Below are positions 30,346 through 38,497 of a stretch of 39,790 nt of DNA, piece after piece; within the stretch, counting starts at the first letter, position 1; each line of letters opens with the position of its first letter. Made by a program: the position numbers and the translations under genes. Source of the DNA: Treponema sp. (GTDB lineage: Bacteria > Spirochaetota > Spirochaetia > Treponematales > Treponemataceae). The notes under the pieces were generated by a model. It did not search any database. It worked only from the letters and a program-made list of their open reading frames with translations, and was not told the DNA's origin. The stretch spans positions 1-39,790 of the forward strand of contig JAFLSO010000018.1 of the NCBI GenBank assembly GCA_022510925.1. The letters are read 5' to 3'.

Positions 30346-32343
30346 TCATTTTCCGTAAGTTCCCTCTATCTCGAAAATCTGGTCGCGTATGGAGGCGGCG
30401 CTCTCATAGTCAAGGCGCTCCGCGGATGCCTGCATCTCTTTTTTTAGCGCGGAGATAAGCTTTCTGCGCTGCCTGGCATCGAATAAATTCGCGGTCTTCT
30501 TAAGGACCTCCAGGTTTATGCGGGCGGTCTCCTCCGCGTCCTCTTTCTCGTGCTCCAGTATGTCCTCTACGGCTTTTTTTATGGTTTTGGGAGTGATGTT
30601 GTTCTCTTTGTTGTAGGCCTCCTGTATGGCGCGGCGGCGCTTTGTCTCGTCTATGGCCTCTTTCATGGCGTCGCTCATGCGGTCCGCGTACATGACCACT
30701 TTTCCGTCCGCGTTCCTGGCGGCCCGTCCTATTATCTGTATGAGGCTTGTGGTGCTTCTTAGGAAACCGATTTTGTCCGCGTCGAGTATGGCTATGAAGC
30801 TTACCTCGGGAAGGTCTATTCCCTCGCGCAAAAGGTTTATGCCTATAAGCACGTCTATCTCGCCGGCGCGCAGGCTTTTTAGAATCTCTACGCGCTCGAA
30901 CGTGTCTATCTCGGAGTGGATGTATTTTACTTTCATTCCAAGCCCGGTAAGATAGTCCGTAAGGTCCTCCGCCATTTTCTTTGTGAGCGTGAGTATGAGG
31001 CTGCGGTCCTTTTGCGCGGTGCGGGCCGTCACCTCCTTGTAGATGTCCTGCATCTGTCCCTCGCTGGGGCGCACCTCCACCACCGGGTCCAGCAGGCCTG
31101 TGGGACGTATGATCTGCTCCACCACCTGCGTGCTCTGCGCTATCTCCTCCTTGCGGGGCGTGGCGGTGACGTAAATGACCTGGTTCATTCTGGCCGTGAA
31201 TTCGTCCGCTTTGAGCGGGCGGTTGTCCAGCGCGCTGGGCAGGCGGAACCCGAAGTTCACAAGGTTCTGTTTCCTGCTCCTGTCACCCTCGTACATGGCC
31301 CCGATTTGCGGGACCGTCACATGGGCCTCGTCTATCATGCAGAGGAAATCATCAGGGAAGTAATGAAGCAGCGTGGCGGGAGGCTCCCCGGGCTTTCTGT
31401 TCGCTATGGGCGCGGAGTAATTCTCTATGCCGGAGCAGTAGCCCATCTCCTTCATCATCTCTATGTCGTATGTAACGCGGGTCCTGAGCCTTTCCGCCTC
31501 AAAGAGCTTTTTCTCCTGCGCCAGAACCTCAAGGCGCTCGTCAAGCTCCGCTTTTATGCGCTCCGTGGCGGCCGCCAGAGTCTCCGCCGGGACCACGAAC
31601 TGCTTTGCCGGATAAATCACCGTCTCGTCAAGCTCCTCGCGGACCTCGCCGGATATAACGTTGAACCTGCGGATTCTTACCACCTCGTCAAAGTCCAGCT
31701 CTATGCGGTACGCCTCCTCGAATTCCAGGTAGGGCGGGAATATCTCTATCACGTCCCCTCGTATCCTGTACGTTCCGCGCTCAAGCACCGCGTCGTTTCT
31801 CTGGTACTGTATCTGCGTAAGGCTGAGGGCGAATTTGTGCGTGTCCAGCGTCTCGCCTTTCTCTATCCTGAGCCGCATGTCCTTGTAAAGCTCTGGCATG
31901 CCCAGACCGTAGATGCAGCTTACGGTGGCCACCACAATCACGTCCCGCCGCTCCATGAGGCTGTATGTGGCAGACATCTTGAGCCTGTCTATCTCCCTGT
32001 TTATGGCGGCGTCTTTCTCTATGTAAAGGTCGCGCGCGGGTACATAGGCCTCGGGCTGATAGTAGTCGTAGTAGCTTACGAAGTATTCCACCGCGTTATT
32101 GGGGAAGAATGTCTTGAATTCGCGGTAAAGCTGCGCGCTTAAGGTTTTGTTGTGGCTGATTATGAGCGTGGGGCGCTGCACTGCCTCTATTATTTTGGCC
32201 ATGGTGAACGTTTTTCCGCTGCCGGTCACGCCTTTCAGGGTCTGGTATTTGTCGCCGCGCAGAAATCCGTCCGCGAGTTTCTGTATGGCCTGAATCTGGT
32301 CGCCGGCCGGCTCGTATTCGCTTTGAACTTTGAATTTTCTCAT
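30346..32343 (-). CDS. uvrB: Excinuclease ABC subunit B
   Basis: A 665-residue DNA damage-verification helicase of nucleotide excision repair, which loads after UvrA and positions UvrC. In order: Walker A GVTGSGKTFTMA (about 39-50), the damage-probing beta-hairpin YDYYQPEAYVP (about 92-103), the DEAD-type box CMIDEAHVTVPQ, helicase motifs VTATPRKEE, DVLIGINLLREGIDLPEVS and QIIGRAARNADGKV, and a C-terminal UVR domain (LKKEMQASAERLDYESAASIRDQIFEIE) that contacts UvrC. The DEAH residues differ slightly from the common DESH. AAGGAAT precedes the ATG. The 190 bp upstream to htrA hold no gene; I see no clear promoter there. Confidence 0.98.
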   Translation of the reverse strand: MRKFKVQSEYEPAGDQIQAIQKLADGFLRGDKYQTLKGVTGSGKTFTMAKIIEAVQRPTLIISHNKTLSAQLYREFKTFFPNNAVEYFVSYYDYYQPEAYVPARDLYIEKDAAINREIDRLKMSATYSLMERRDVIVVATVSCIYGLGMPELYKDMRLRIEKGETLDTHKFALSLTQIQYQRNDAVLERGTYRIRGDVIEIFPPYLEFEEAYRIELDFDEVVRIRRFNVISGEVREELDETVIYPAKQFVVPAETLAAATERIKAELDERLEVLAQEKKLFEAERLRTRVTYDIEMMKEMGYCSGIENYSAPIANRKPGEPPATLLHYFPDDFLCMIDEAHVTVPQIGAMYEGDRSRKQNLVNFGFRLPSALDNRPLKADEFTARMNQVIYVTATPRKEEIAQSTQVVEQIIRPTGLLDPVVEVRPSEGQMQDIYKEVTARTAQKDRSLILTLTKKMAEDLTDYLTGLGMKVKYIHSEIDTFERVEILKSLRAGEIDVLIGINLLREGIDLPEVSFIAILDADKIGFLRSTTSLIQIIGRAARNADGKVVMYADRMSDAMKEAIDETKRRRAIQEAYNKENNITPKTIKKAVEDILEHEKEDAEETARINLEVLKKTANLFDARQRRKLISALKKEMQASAERLDYESAASIRDQIFEIEGTYGK

Positions 32344-32536
32344 ACTGGTATTCCTTATGGGGCGGATTCACGGCCGCCTGCTTTGCTGATGGGCGGAGCT
32401 GTCACATACGCCCGATTGCAGCCGTGGGCGAACGCCCAGTGCCGCAGGCACCGGAGCGGCGGAAAGCGGGGGACAGGGCAGATGTGTGTTCCCTGCGGTG
32501 AATTCCCGCGGACTTATAAAATCCCGTCCGTGGAAT

Positions 32537-33826
32537 TTAAATCTGCGAGCCTAAATTCACTCCGTTTCCCGATGACGTGCGGTTTCCTTCCAGCGTTACG
32601 GTGAGCTCCACATATCTGCGCGCGCGGTACACCGTGACTTTTACCGTGTCGCCCGGTTTTTTGTCCTCCAGCGCGCTGTAGTAGTTGGCCAGGTTTGTTA
32701 CGGTGATGTTGTCTATTTTGGTGATTATGTCGCCGCCCAGATAGATTGTCTGCGGGTTGAACGTGCCGTACTGGACCGCCTGGGTTCCGCCCTTAATGCC
32801 GGCTTTCTCTGCCATGCTTCCCGCTCGCACACGGCTCACAATCATGCCCGTGCTTATGCCGTAGCCCGCGTAGCTTGCGATGCGGCTTGTGTTCTGCACC
32901 AGGCTTATCATCATTACGCCGCGGTTCACGTGCCCGTAGTTTATGAGGTCGCTTACTACGCGGCGGGCAGTGCTTACAGGGACCGCGAATCCCACTCCGC
33001 TGGACGAGCCGCTGGAGGAGTAAATCATTGTGTTTATTCCTATCATGCGGCCCTGGCTGTCGAGCAGGGGGCCTCCTGAGTTGCCGGGGTTTATGGCCGC
33101 GTCCGTCTGAATCATGTTGCGGATTATGACGTTGCTGCTTTCCTGTATGGGCCGCCCCAGCCCTGATATTATGCCCGTGGTCATGGTGCGCTCCAGCGCG
33201 AAGGGGTTTCCTATGGCTATGACTTTCTGTCCGACTTTTAGATTGTCGCTGTCTCCGAATGCTATGGTCTTGAGCTCCACGTTTGCGGGCGGATCGAATT
33301 TGAGGACGGCTATGTCGCTCTCCTTGTCCTGTCCGATTACTTTTCCTTCATATGATGAGCCGTCCGCCAGTGAGATGTTTATGGTGCTGGCGTCCTTTAT
33401 CACATGGACGTTTGTTATAACGTAGCCGCGCTTGTCTATTATGCTGCCCGAGCCGCTTCCTTCCTGCGTGACCACAGGCTCCAGGAACCAGTTGTAGCCC
33501 ATGGTCTTGGTGGTGATGTTCACGACCGCCTCGTTGCATCTTTCGTATACGCTTATGTTCTGGAGCTCGTCCTGTGTGTATGCGGACGCGTCGTTTATGA
33601 CCGGAAGGACGGGCGTGTTAGTCTCAAGCATAAGGTCGCCGGTGAGCGGGGTGCGCTCTCCCTGCGCGCTGAATTCGCCGCTGATTTCCTGGGAGACCGC
33701 AGGGGCATCCTTTCCGCGCGAAGATAATTTAAAGATGCCCGCGCATGACAGTATTGTGACCGCGGCAGTGGCGGCGCCCACCAGGCATGAGCGCAGTATA
33801 AGCTGATTCTTGGAATAAAGTTTCAT
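32537..33826 (-). CDS. HtrA/DegP-family serine protease
   Basis: A 429-residue envelope protease that degrades misfolded proteins. A single N-terminal membrane anchor or signal (LRSCLVGAATAAVTILSCAGIF, about 11-32) is followed by a linker. The trypsin-like domain has catalytic His141 (VITNVHVIKD), Asp171 (KESDIAVLKF) and Ser250 (NPGNSGGPLLD), and one PDZ domain begins near residue 315 (IVSRVRAGSMAEKAGI, GGDIITKIDN). One PDZ makes it DegS-like in layout rather than DegP-like. The promoter is leaderless: the -10 ends six bases before the ATG. Confidence 0.94.
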   Translation of the reverse strand: MKLYSKNQLILRSCLVGAATAAVTILSCAGIFKLSSRGKDAPAVSQEISGEFSAQGERTPLTGDLMLETNTPVLPVINDASAYTQDELQNISVYERCNEAVVNITTKTMGYNWFLEPVVTQEGSGSGSIIDKRGYVITNVHVIKDASTINISLADGSSYEGKVIGQDKESDIAVLKFDPPANVELKTIAFGDSDNLKVGQKVIAIGNPFALERTMTTGIISGLGRPIQESSNVIIRNMIQTDAAINPGNSGGPLLDSQGRMIGINTMIYSSSGSSSGVGFAVPVSTARRVVSDLINYGHVNRGVMMISLVQNTSRIASYAGYGISTGMIVSRVRAGSMAEKAGIKGGTQAVQYGTFNPQTIYLGGDIITKIDNITVTNLANYYSALEDKKPGDTVKVTVYRARRYVELTVTLEGNRTSSGNGVNLGSQI

Positions 33827-33832
33827 GTTTTA

Positions 33833-33861
33833 AATATAGCGCCATTGTGAATAAATGTAAA
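33833..33861 (-). promoter_or_regulatory. htrA-type gene promoter (leaderless)
   Basis: TTTACA (33861-33856), 17 bp, TATATT (33838-33833) on the minus strand, six bases, ATG at 33826. Confidence 0.75.
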
Positions 33862-33884
33862 GGAAGCGGACAAAAGCGCGGCCG

Positions 33885-35435
33885 TTACATGAGAGGCGCG
33901 AAAAGAGCGCAGAAAGATCTGGCTCCGCGCACAAGGAAATTCACTTTGTCAAAGAAAGCGGTGCTGGCGCGGCGGCACACGGACATGTCTGACAGGAAAA
34001 TGTTCTCGCAGGTCTCGGTGAAATTCCTGTCGTAGAAAATGACGTTCTGCTCGTAGTGCAGGGCGAAGCTGCGGTTGTCTATGTTCGTGGTGCCGATTGA
34101 GCAAATCTTCCCGTCCACGCATATTGTCTTTGAGTGTATGAATCCCGGATACAGATAGAATTTTATGCCCGCGTCCATCATCCTGCGGGCAAAGTTGTAT
34201 GACGCGGCCTTCATGTAGATTTTATCCCACTGGGAGGGAATCATTACGGACACGTCCACGCCTGTGTACGCCGCGATTTTAAGTGCGTTGCAGAACTGCT
34301 CGTCCGGCGTGAAATACGGTGTCTGAATCCACACGCGCTTCTGCGCTCCCATTATCATGCGTATGAGGGAGTCCTCTATGCGCGCGCCGTGCGTGTCGTG
34401 CGGGCCCGCCGTTATGATTTGTGAGGGGATGAATTTATTGTCCAGGAAAGACGCGGACTCAAAGAATTCGCTCTTGGAGTCAAGCGTCTCCGTCATGAGC
34501 CTTGCCACGTCCACGGGGAAAAGCTGCGCCGACTGCTCTATGGAGTTTTTCCGGCTTCTTCCCACGTCCAGCGAAAACCAGTCCGCCAGAAAATTCCGCT
34601 TGACGTAGAAGACTATGTTTCCCTCAAGCCTTACCGTGGTGTCCCTCCAGTTGAGCTTGTGATGCCTTCCGCGCGTCTTCTGGTTGGCGTACTCGTCGCC
34701 TATGTTCATTCCGCCCACGAACGCCGCGCTGTTGTCTATGATTGTGCTCTTGCGGTGATTGCGGTAATTGAGCGTGAGCGGAAGTCCTATGCGTATCTGG
34801 AAGAACGGCCTGGCCTTGCCCCCCGCCGCGTCAAGCCTTTTAAAGAACCGTGTCCGCGTCATTATGGAGCCCAGGTCATCGTAGATTAGCTTTACTTCCA
34901 CGCCCTCCCTGGCTTTCCTGCACAGAATATCCATTATGCGTTTTCCGATTTTATCCTCGTGGAAAATAAAGTACTCCATGTAGATGGACTTCTCTGCATT
35001 CTCCAGCTCGTCGCAGAGGTTGTCGAAGAAATCTTTTCCTGATGTGAATATGCGCGCGCTCTGCGTGGTGGTAAGGACGCTGGAGCCGTGGTCTATGTTC
35101 ATGTTTATAAGCTGGAGATTGTTCTTTATCTGCTCGTTCGGGAATATGTCCGCGTTCTGCTCCAGATATTTTTTCTGCTCCTCAAGCAGGGGCTTTATAA
35201 GGCTGTCTGAATACTTGCTCACTTCCCTGAGCCGTTTGTTCGCCGTAAAGAAATTTCCGCTGAAAAGAAAATAGAAGATTATTCCCACTCCGGGCAGGAA
35301 CGAAAGGAGGATAAGCCAGACAAAACGTTTTGTTGCGTCACGGTGCTCAAAGAAAAGGACAAAAATTATGCACGCTATGTGTATGCAGAAAATTATCCGG
35401 CTGATTATCTCAAAGGGGCTCAATGCTAAGTTCAT
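33885..35435 (-). CDS. Cardiolipin synthase-like phospholipase D protein
   Basis: A 516-residue membrane enzyme. Two N-terminal membrane helices (residues 8-29 and 38-60) precede two phospholipase D domains, each with an HKD motif: HRKSTIIDNSAAFVGGMNIGDEY (first) and HSKTICVDGKICSIGTTNIDNRS (second). This layout is that of ClsA-type cardiolipin synthases, which join two phosphatidylglycerols or a related donor. Length is slightly above the usual ~480. It lies 35 bp after radC. AGAGG is only one base from the ATG, too close to work normally. Confidence 0.92.
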   Translation of the reverse strand: MNLALSPFEIISRIIFCIHIACIIFVLFFEHRDATKRFVWLILLSFLPGVGIIFYFLFSGNFFTANKRLREVSKYSDSLIKPLLEEQKKYLEQNADIFPNEQIKNNLQLINMNIDHGSSVLTTTQSARIFTSGKDFFDNLCDELENAEKSIYMEYFIFHEDKIGKRIMDILCRKAREGVEVKLIYDDLGSIMTRTRFFKRLDAAGGKARPFFQIRIGLPLTLNYRNHRKSTIIDNSAAFVGGMNIGDEYANQKTRGRHHKLNWRDTTVRLEGNIVFYVKRNFLADWFSLDVGRSRKNSIEQSAQLFPVDVARLMTETLDSKSEFFESASFLDNKFIPSQIITAGPHDTHGARIEDSLIRMIMGAQKRVWIQTPYFTPDEQFCNALKIAAYTGVDVSVMIPSQWDKIYMKAASYNFARRMMDAGIKFYLYPGFIHSKTICVDGKICSIGTTNIDNRSFALHYEQNVIFYDRNFTETCENIFLSDMSVCRRASTAFFDKVNFLVRGARSFCALFAPLM

Positions 35436-35444
35436 ACCTCTTTT

Positions 35445-35473
35445 AGGGTAGTGTTTTTACACTTTTATGTCTA
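35445..35473 (-). promoter_or_regulatory. Promoter of the cardiolipin synthase-like gene
   Basis: TAGACA (35473-35468), 17 bp, TACCCT (35450-35445) on the minus strand, nine bases before the ATG. The -35 overlaps the radC stop codon. A start 6-7 nt after the -10 would leave a leader of only 2-3 nt. Confidence 0.5.
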
Positions 35474-36145
35474 CAGCATGTCGTGCTCCAGAAAACTGAA
35501 GTATGTCTCGGTGTTTATTATTATGTGGTCCAGAAGGGTTATCCCCAGGATGGAGGCCGCCCTCTGCAATACCTGCGTGGAGCGTAAGTCCGGCTCGCTA
35601 GGCTCGCATGGTCCTGAGGGATGGTTGTGGCAGCATATTATGGCTGAGGCGTGCTCCGCCACTGCCTCCGCGAAAATTTCCCGCGGATGGATGAAAGTCT
35701 TGTTCGTGGTTCCAACTGATATGACCCTGATTGCCAGAATCTCCTTGGCGCCGTTCAGAGTGACCGTTATGAAGCGCTCCGTGCTGCTGAGCGAGTAATG
35801 CTGCACGAACGGAATGACGTCAGCGGGCCTGGCGATTTTGTTCTTTGTGTAGCATGAGTGCCTGCGCCCAAGCTCCAGCGCGGCGGCCACCTGAAGCGCC
35901 CGTGATGTTCCCATTCCGTCAAGCTTTAGGAGGTTGCCCACAAGGTTCCTCTTGCTTGAGCATGCCACCACCTCCATGACTTTTCTGGAGAGCTTTTCCA
36001 CAGGAGTCCTTTTTGTGCCCCTGCCAAGGATAAGCATCAGAAGCTCCTCGTCGCTGGGATATGCAAGGCCTTTCTCAAGCGTCTGCTCCCTTATGCTGGG
36101 TTTTTGCAGCGCCTCCTGCGTGTCAGAAATCTCTTTTTGCTCCAT
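35471..36145 (-). CDS. radC: RadC/JAB-domain protein (DNA repair-type name, function unproven)
   Basis: A 224-residue protein starting MEQKEISDTQEALQKPS. It has an N-terminal helix-hairpin-helix-like part (GNLLKLDGMGTSRALQVAAALELGRR) and a C-terminal JAB/MPN domain with the metalloprotease-like motif CCHNHPSGPCEPSEPDLRST. The name comes from a historical UV phenotype; the biochemical role is still unclear. The ATG at 36145 is chosen over a GTG at 36181 because TACATA lies six bases ahead of it and the upstream residues are not family-like. It is 51 bp downstream of the FliN-like gene on the same strand. Confidence 0.9.
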   Translation of the reverse strand: MEQKEISDTQEALQKPSIREQTLEKGLAYPSDEELLMLILGRGTKRTPVEKLSRKVMEVVACSSKRNLVGNLLKLDGMGTSRALQVAAALELGRRHSCYTKNKIARPADVIPFVQHYSLSSTERFITVTLNGAKEILAIRVISVGTTNKTFIHPREIFAEAVAEHASAIICCHNHPSGPCEPSEPDLRSTQVLQRAASILGITLLDHIIINTETYFSFLEHDML

Positions 36146-36196
36146 AACCTTTATGTAAGCGAAAAGAGATTTTTTTACCACAAGTCCGCGCGTTTT

Positions 36197-36754
36197 TTAA
36201 AGAATCTGCGTGATTTTTATAGCCGCCTGCCCGTTCACGCTGCCCAGTTTTCCGCGTGCGTAAAGCTCCCCGTCCACAAGAATGTCCGCCAGCTCCACAG
36301 TGGCCCTGCTTAGCTCCAGCAGCGAGCCTTCCTTGAGCGCGTCAAGTTCCGCGCCGGTTTTTAGGGCGTTGCCGTATACCACGGAGATTCTTCTGGGAGC
36401 GGAGGCTTTGGCGGCGGCCAGCATCTGCGCCATTCGCTCCTTGCGCTCGGCTATCTTTGCGGCCTTGGCGTCTTCCGGGGAGACATCTGCGGCGGGGCTG
36501 TCAGGAGATTTTGTCACGGCAGCACGGCTCTCTTCTTTCTGAGGAGATGAGGCCTGCTCTTCCTGCGCGGGACTTTGCGCCTGGGGCATTTTGAACGGGA
36601 TTCCCGCTCCGCCTAAAAGCCTGTCAAGCTCATCCTGGCTCAGCGCCACTCCGTGCTCTTTCTCCTCTTTATCGTGCTGGGCGTTATCGCTCCGTACATT
36701 ATTTAAAACCTTGTCTATCTCTTCCTGCGAAAGTGCGATTAAATCTTCTGCCAT
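36197..36754 (-). CDS. FliN/FliY-type flagellar motor switch protein with two FliM-like CheY-binding peptides
   Basis: A 185-residue protein. The last ~75 residues (SVVYGNALKTGAELDALKEGSLLELSRATVELADILVDGELYARGKL) form a SpoA domain as in FliN, part of the cytoplasmic C-ring. The N-terminus has two copies of the peptide that in FliM and FliY binds phospho-CheY: LSQEEIDKVL (8-17) and LSQDELDRLL (38-47). A low-complexity Ala/Ser/Glu linker joins them to the SpoA domain. There is no CheC-like phosphatase domain, so it is shorter than Bacillus FliY. It is not beside other flagellar genes, so it may be a paralogue of the operon-encoded copy. An open frame 12 codons longer includes the promoter and is rejected. 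Confidence 0.85.
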   Translation of the reverse strand: MAEDLIALSQEEIDKVLNNVRSDNAQHDKEEKEHGVALSQDELDRLLGGAGIPFKMPQAQSPAQEEQASSPQKEESRAAVTKSPDSPAADVSPEDAKAAKIAERKERMAQMLAAAKASAPRRISVVYGNALKTGAELDALKEGSLLELSRATVELADILVDGELYARGKLGSVNGQAAIKITQIL

Positions 36755-36761
36755 AGGCCAT

Positions 36762-36790
36762 ATTATAGCATGCCTTTCCTTAGGTAGCAA
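36762..36790 (-). promoter_or_regulatory. Promoter of the FliN-like gene (leaderless)
   Basis: TTGCTA (36790-36785), 17 bp, perfect TATAAT (36767-36762) on the minus strand, seven bases to the ATG at 36754. It overlaps the divergent trpCF promoter. Confidence 0.75.
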
Positions 36791-36804
36791 ATTTATGCTA
36801 GTAT
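36776..36804 (+). promoter_or_regulatory. Promoter of trpCF (leaderless, weak -35)
   Basis: TTCCTT (36776-36781), 17 bp, TAGTAT (36799-36804), six bases, ATG at 36811. It shares most of its DNA with the promoter of the FliN-like gene. Confidence 0.5.
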
Positions 36805-36810
36805 GGGACC

Positions 36811-38433
36811 ATGCAGGACATTCTTTTTGAAATTGTGGAGCGGCGTAAGAGGGACATAGCGCAGGAAGGCTACGGGCTGGGCTCCTGTGTGCCGCCGGAG
36901 AGGGAGCGAAAGGGCGTGGTTCCGTTCGTGGACAGAAAGTGCGCCGTGCTTGAGGTTAAGCGGGCGTCTCCGAGCAAGGGTGACATAGCCCCGGACCTGG
37001 ACGCGGGTGCCACTGCCGGAATGTATGCGGCGGCGGGCGCGGGTGCCGTAAGCGTGCTTACCGAGCGCCACTGGTTCAAGGGCAGCCTGGATGACCTCCG
37101 TGCAGTCTGCGCCGCGGTGGACGAATATGCGGAGAGAACCGGCTCCGCCAGAATCGCCGTCCTGAGAAAAGATTTCCTGCTTTCGCCTGAGGAGGTGGAT
37201 GTGGCGTACAGATGCGGTGCCGACGCAGTCCTTCTTATAAGCCGCATTCTGAGTACCGAGGATATGATTTCCATGGCCAGGCGCTGCGAGCATTACGGCA
37301 TGACGGCTTTCATAGAGCTAAGGCTTCCTGAGGACGTTCAGAAATTCGCGGAGGTTTGCCGTAACGTCAGTCCCAGGCATTTGGTGTGCGGCGTGAATTC
37401 GCGCGACCTGTCTGATTTTTCCGTGGACCTGCTCATGCCGTGCAGGATGCTCCCCCTTATAAGGTCCGCGGCTGGTGAGGATGCCAGGGTGATTTTTGAG
37501 AGCGGAATAAGAAGCGCCAGGGCCGCGTCTTTTGTGGGGAGCCTTGGATTCACGGGGCTTCTTCTGGGCGAGGCTGCTGCCAGGAATCCTGACAACGCGA
37601 AAGACTTCGTAGGGAATTTTCTGCGCGCGGAGACGGACGCATGCGGCAGGGCGTGGCTTGAGTACTCTGACTTTCTGCGGCAAAGAGAAATCTCTTCCCA
37701 AAAGCGGAGCTGCGCGCATGACAGAGCGAGTGCTTCAAAGCCTCTTGTGAAAATCTGCGGGCTTACCCGGACAGAGGACGCGCTCTATGCCGCCGCGGGA
37801 GGCGCGAGTTTTCTGGGCTTCATATTCTGGAAGGGCACAGAACGCAATGCGGACCCTGCGGTGGTGCTTGAGGTAAGGAAAATAATCGACGGACATTTTA
37901 AAGAGCCCGTGCGGAATACCGACGGAAGCGAGGACCCCGACGACGCTGCCCCTAAACTGGTGGGCGTGGTGGTGGACTGCACCAGCGATGAGTCACTTAA
38001 GGCCATAGACTTAGTGCGCTCCGGCACGCTTGATTTTCTGCAGCTGCACGGCGAGCGCGCGGTAAGGGAGTTTTTCGCGGACGACAGCCTTGCTGATTTA
38101 CCGCACTACTGCGTGGTGAATGTAAGCTCCGAGGCTGATTTGGAGAGGTTTGACTCTCTGCGTCTTTTAGGCGAGCCCAGGATTCTGGTGGACTCAAAGA
38201 CAGATGGGAAAGTGGGCGGAACCGGCATTGTGATAAGCGCAGGGCTCACGGAAAAAATAAGCGCCAAGACAAAACTGTGGCTTGCGGGAGGAATAAATCC
38301 GCTGAATGTGGCGGACATTATCCGCGATGCGGAACCAGAGCTTATAGACGTTAACAGCGGCGTGGAGTCGGAGCCGGGCGTAAAGGATAAGGAGAAAATG
38401 CTCGCGCTGTTCGAGGCGGTGGAGTCTGTATGA
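36811..38433 (+). CDS. trpCF: Bifunctional indole-3-glycerol phosphate synthase / phosphoribosylanthranilate isomerase
   Basis: A 540-residue fusion catalysing two consecutive steps of tryptophan synthesis. Residues 1-275 are TrpC: VLEVKRASPSKGDIAPDLD with the catalytic Lys, VLTERHWFKGSLDDL, IAVLRKDFLLSPEEV, CGVNSRDLSDFSVD and IFESGIRSARAA. A linker of about 40 charged residues leads to TrpF from about 310: VKICGLTRTEDALYAAAGGASFLGFIF with the catalytic Cys, LDFLQLHGE, and LWLAGGINPLNVADI. The order C then F is the one found in enteric TrpC(F). No other trp genes are adjacent. The start is supported by a -10 six bases before the ATG. Confidence 0.95.
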   Translation: MQDILFEIVERRKRDIAQEGYGLGSCVPPERERKGVVPFVDRKCAVLEVKRASPSKGDIAPDLDAGATAGMYAAAGAGAVSVLTERHWFKGSLDDLRAVCAAVDEYAERTGSARIAVLRKDFLLSPEEVDVAYRCGADAVLLISRILSTEDMISMARRCEHYGMTAFIELRLPEDVQKFAEVCRNVSPRHLVCGVNSRDLSDFSVDLLMPCRMLPLIRSAAGEDARVIFESGIRSARAASFVGSLGFTGLLLGEAAARNPDNAKDFVGNFLRAETDACGRAWLEYSDFLRQREISSQKRSCAHDRASASKPLVKICGLTRTEDALYAAAGGASFLGFIFWKGTERNADPAVVLEVRKIIDGHFKEPVRNTDGSEDPDDAAPKLVGVVVDCTSDESLKAIDLVRSGTLDFLQLHGERAVREFFADDSLADLPHYCVVNVSSEADLERFDSLRLLGEPRILVDSKTDGKVGGTGIVISAGLTEKISAKTKLWLAGGINPLNVADIIRDAEPELIDVNSGVESEPGVKDKEKMLALFEAVESV

Positions 38434-38475
38434 CTGCATGCGTCATGACTGGTAATGCCCCGGGGACGATGCGCG

Positions 38476-38492
38476 CGGCGCTCAGAGCGCCG
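38476..38492. terminator. Hairpin between convergent trpCF and ychF
   Basis: CGGCGCT-CAG-AGCGCCG is a perfect 7-bp stem with a three-base loop, placed just past the ychF stop and 43 bp past trpCF. No T-run follows on either strand, so it is at best a weak or factor-assisted terminator. Confidence 0.35.
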
Positions 38493-38497
38493 GGCCT

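Noticed and set aside
30916-32142. Long plus-strand open frame of 408 codons
   Set aside because: It is the shadow of uvrB on the opposite strand; its translation has no recognisable domain.
32344-32536. Small gene or RNA between uvrB and the HtrA gene
   Set aside because: The stretch is GC-rich with small inverted repeats but has no start with a ribosome site, no promoter and no terminator that I can support.
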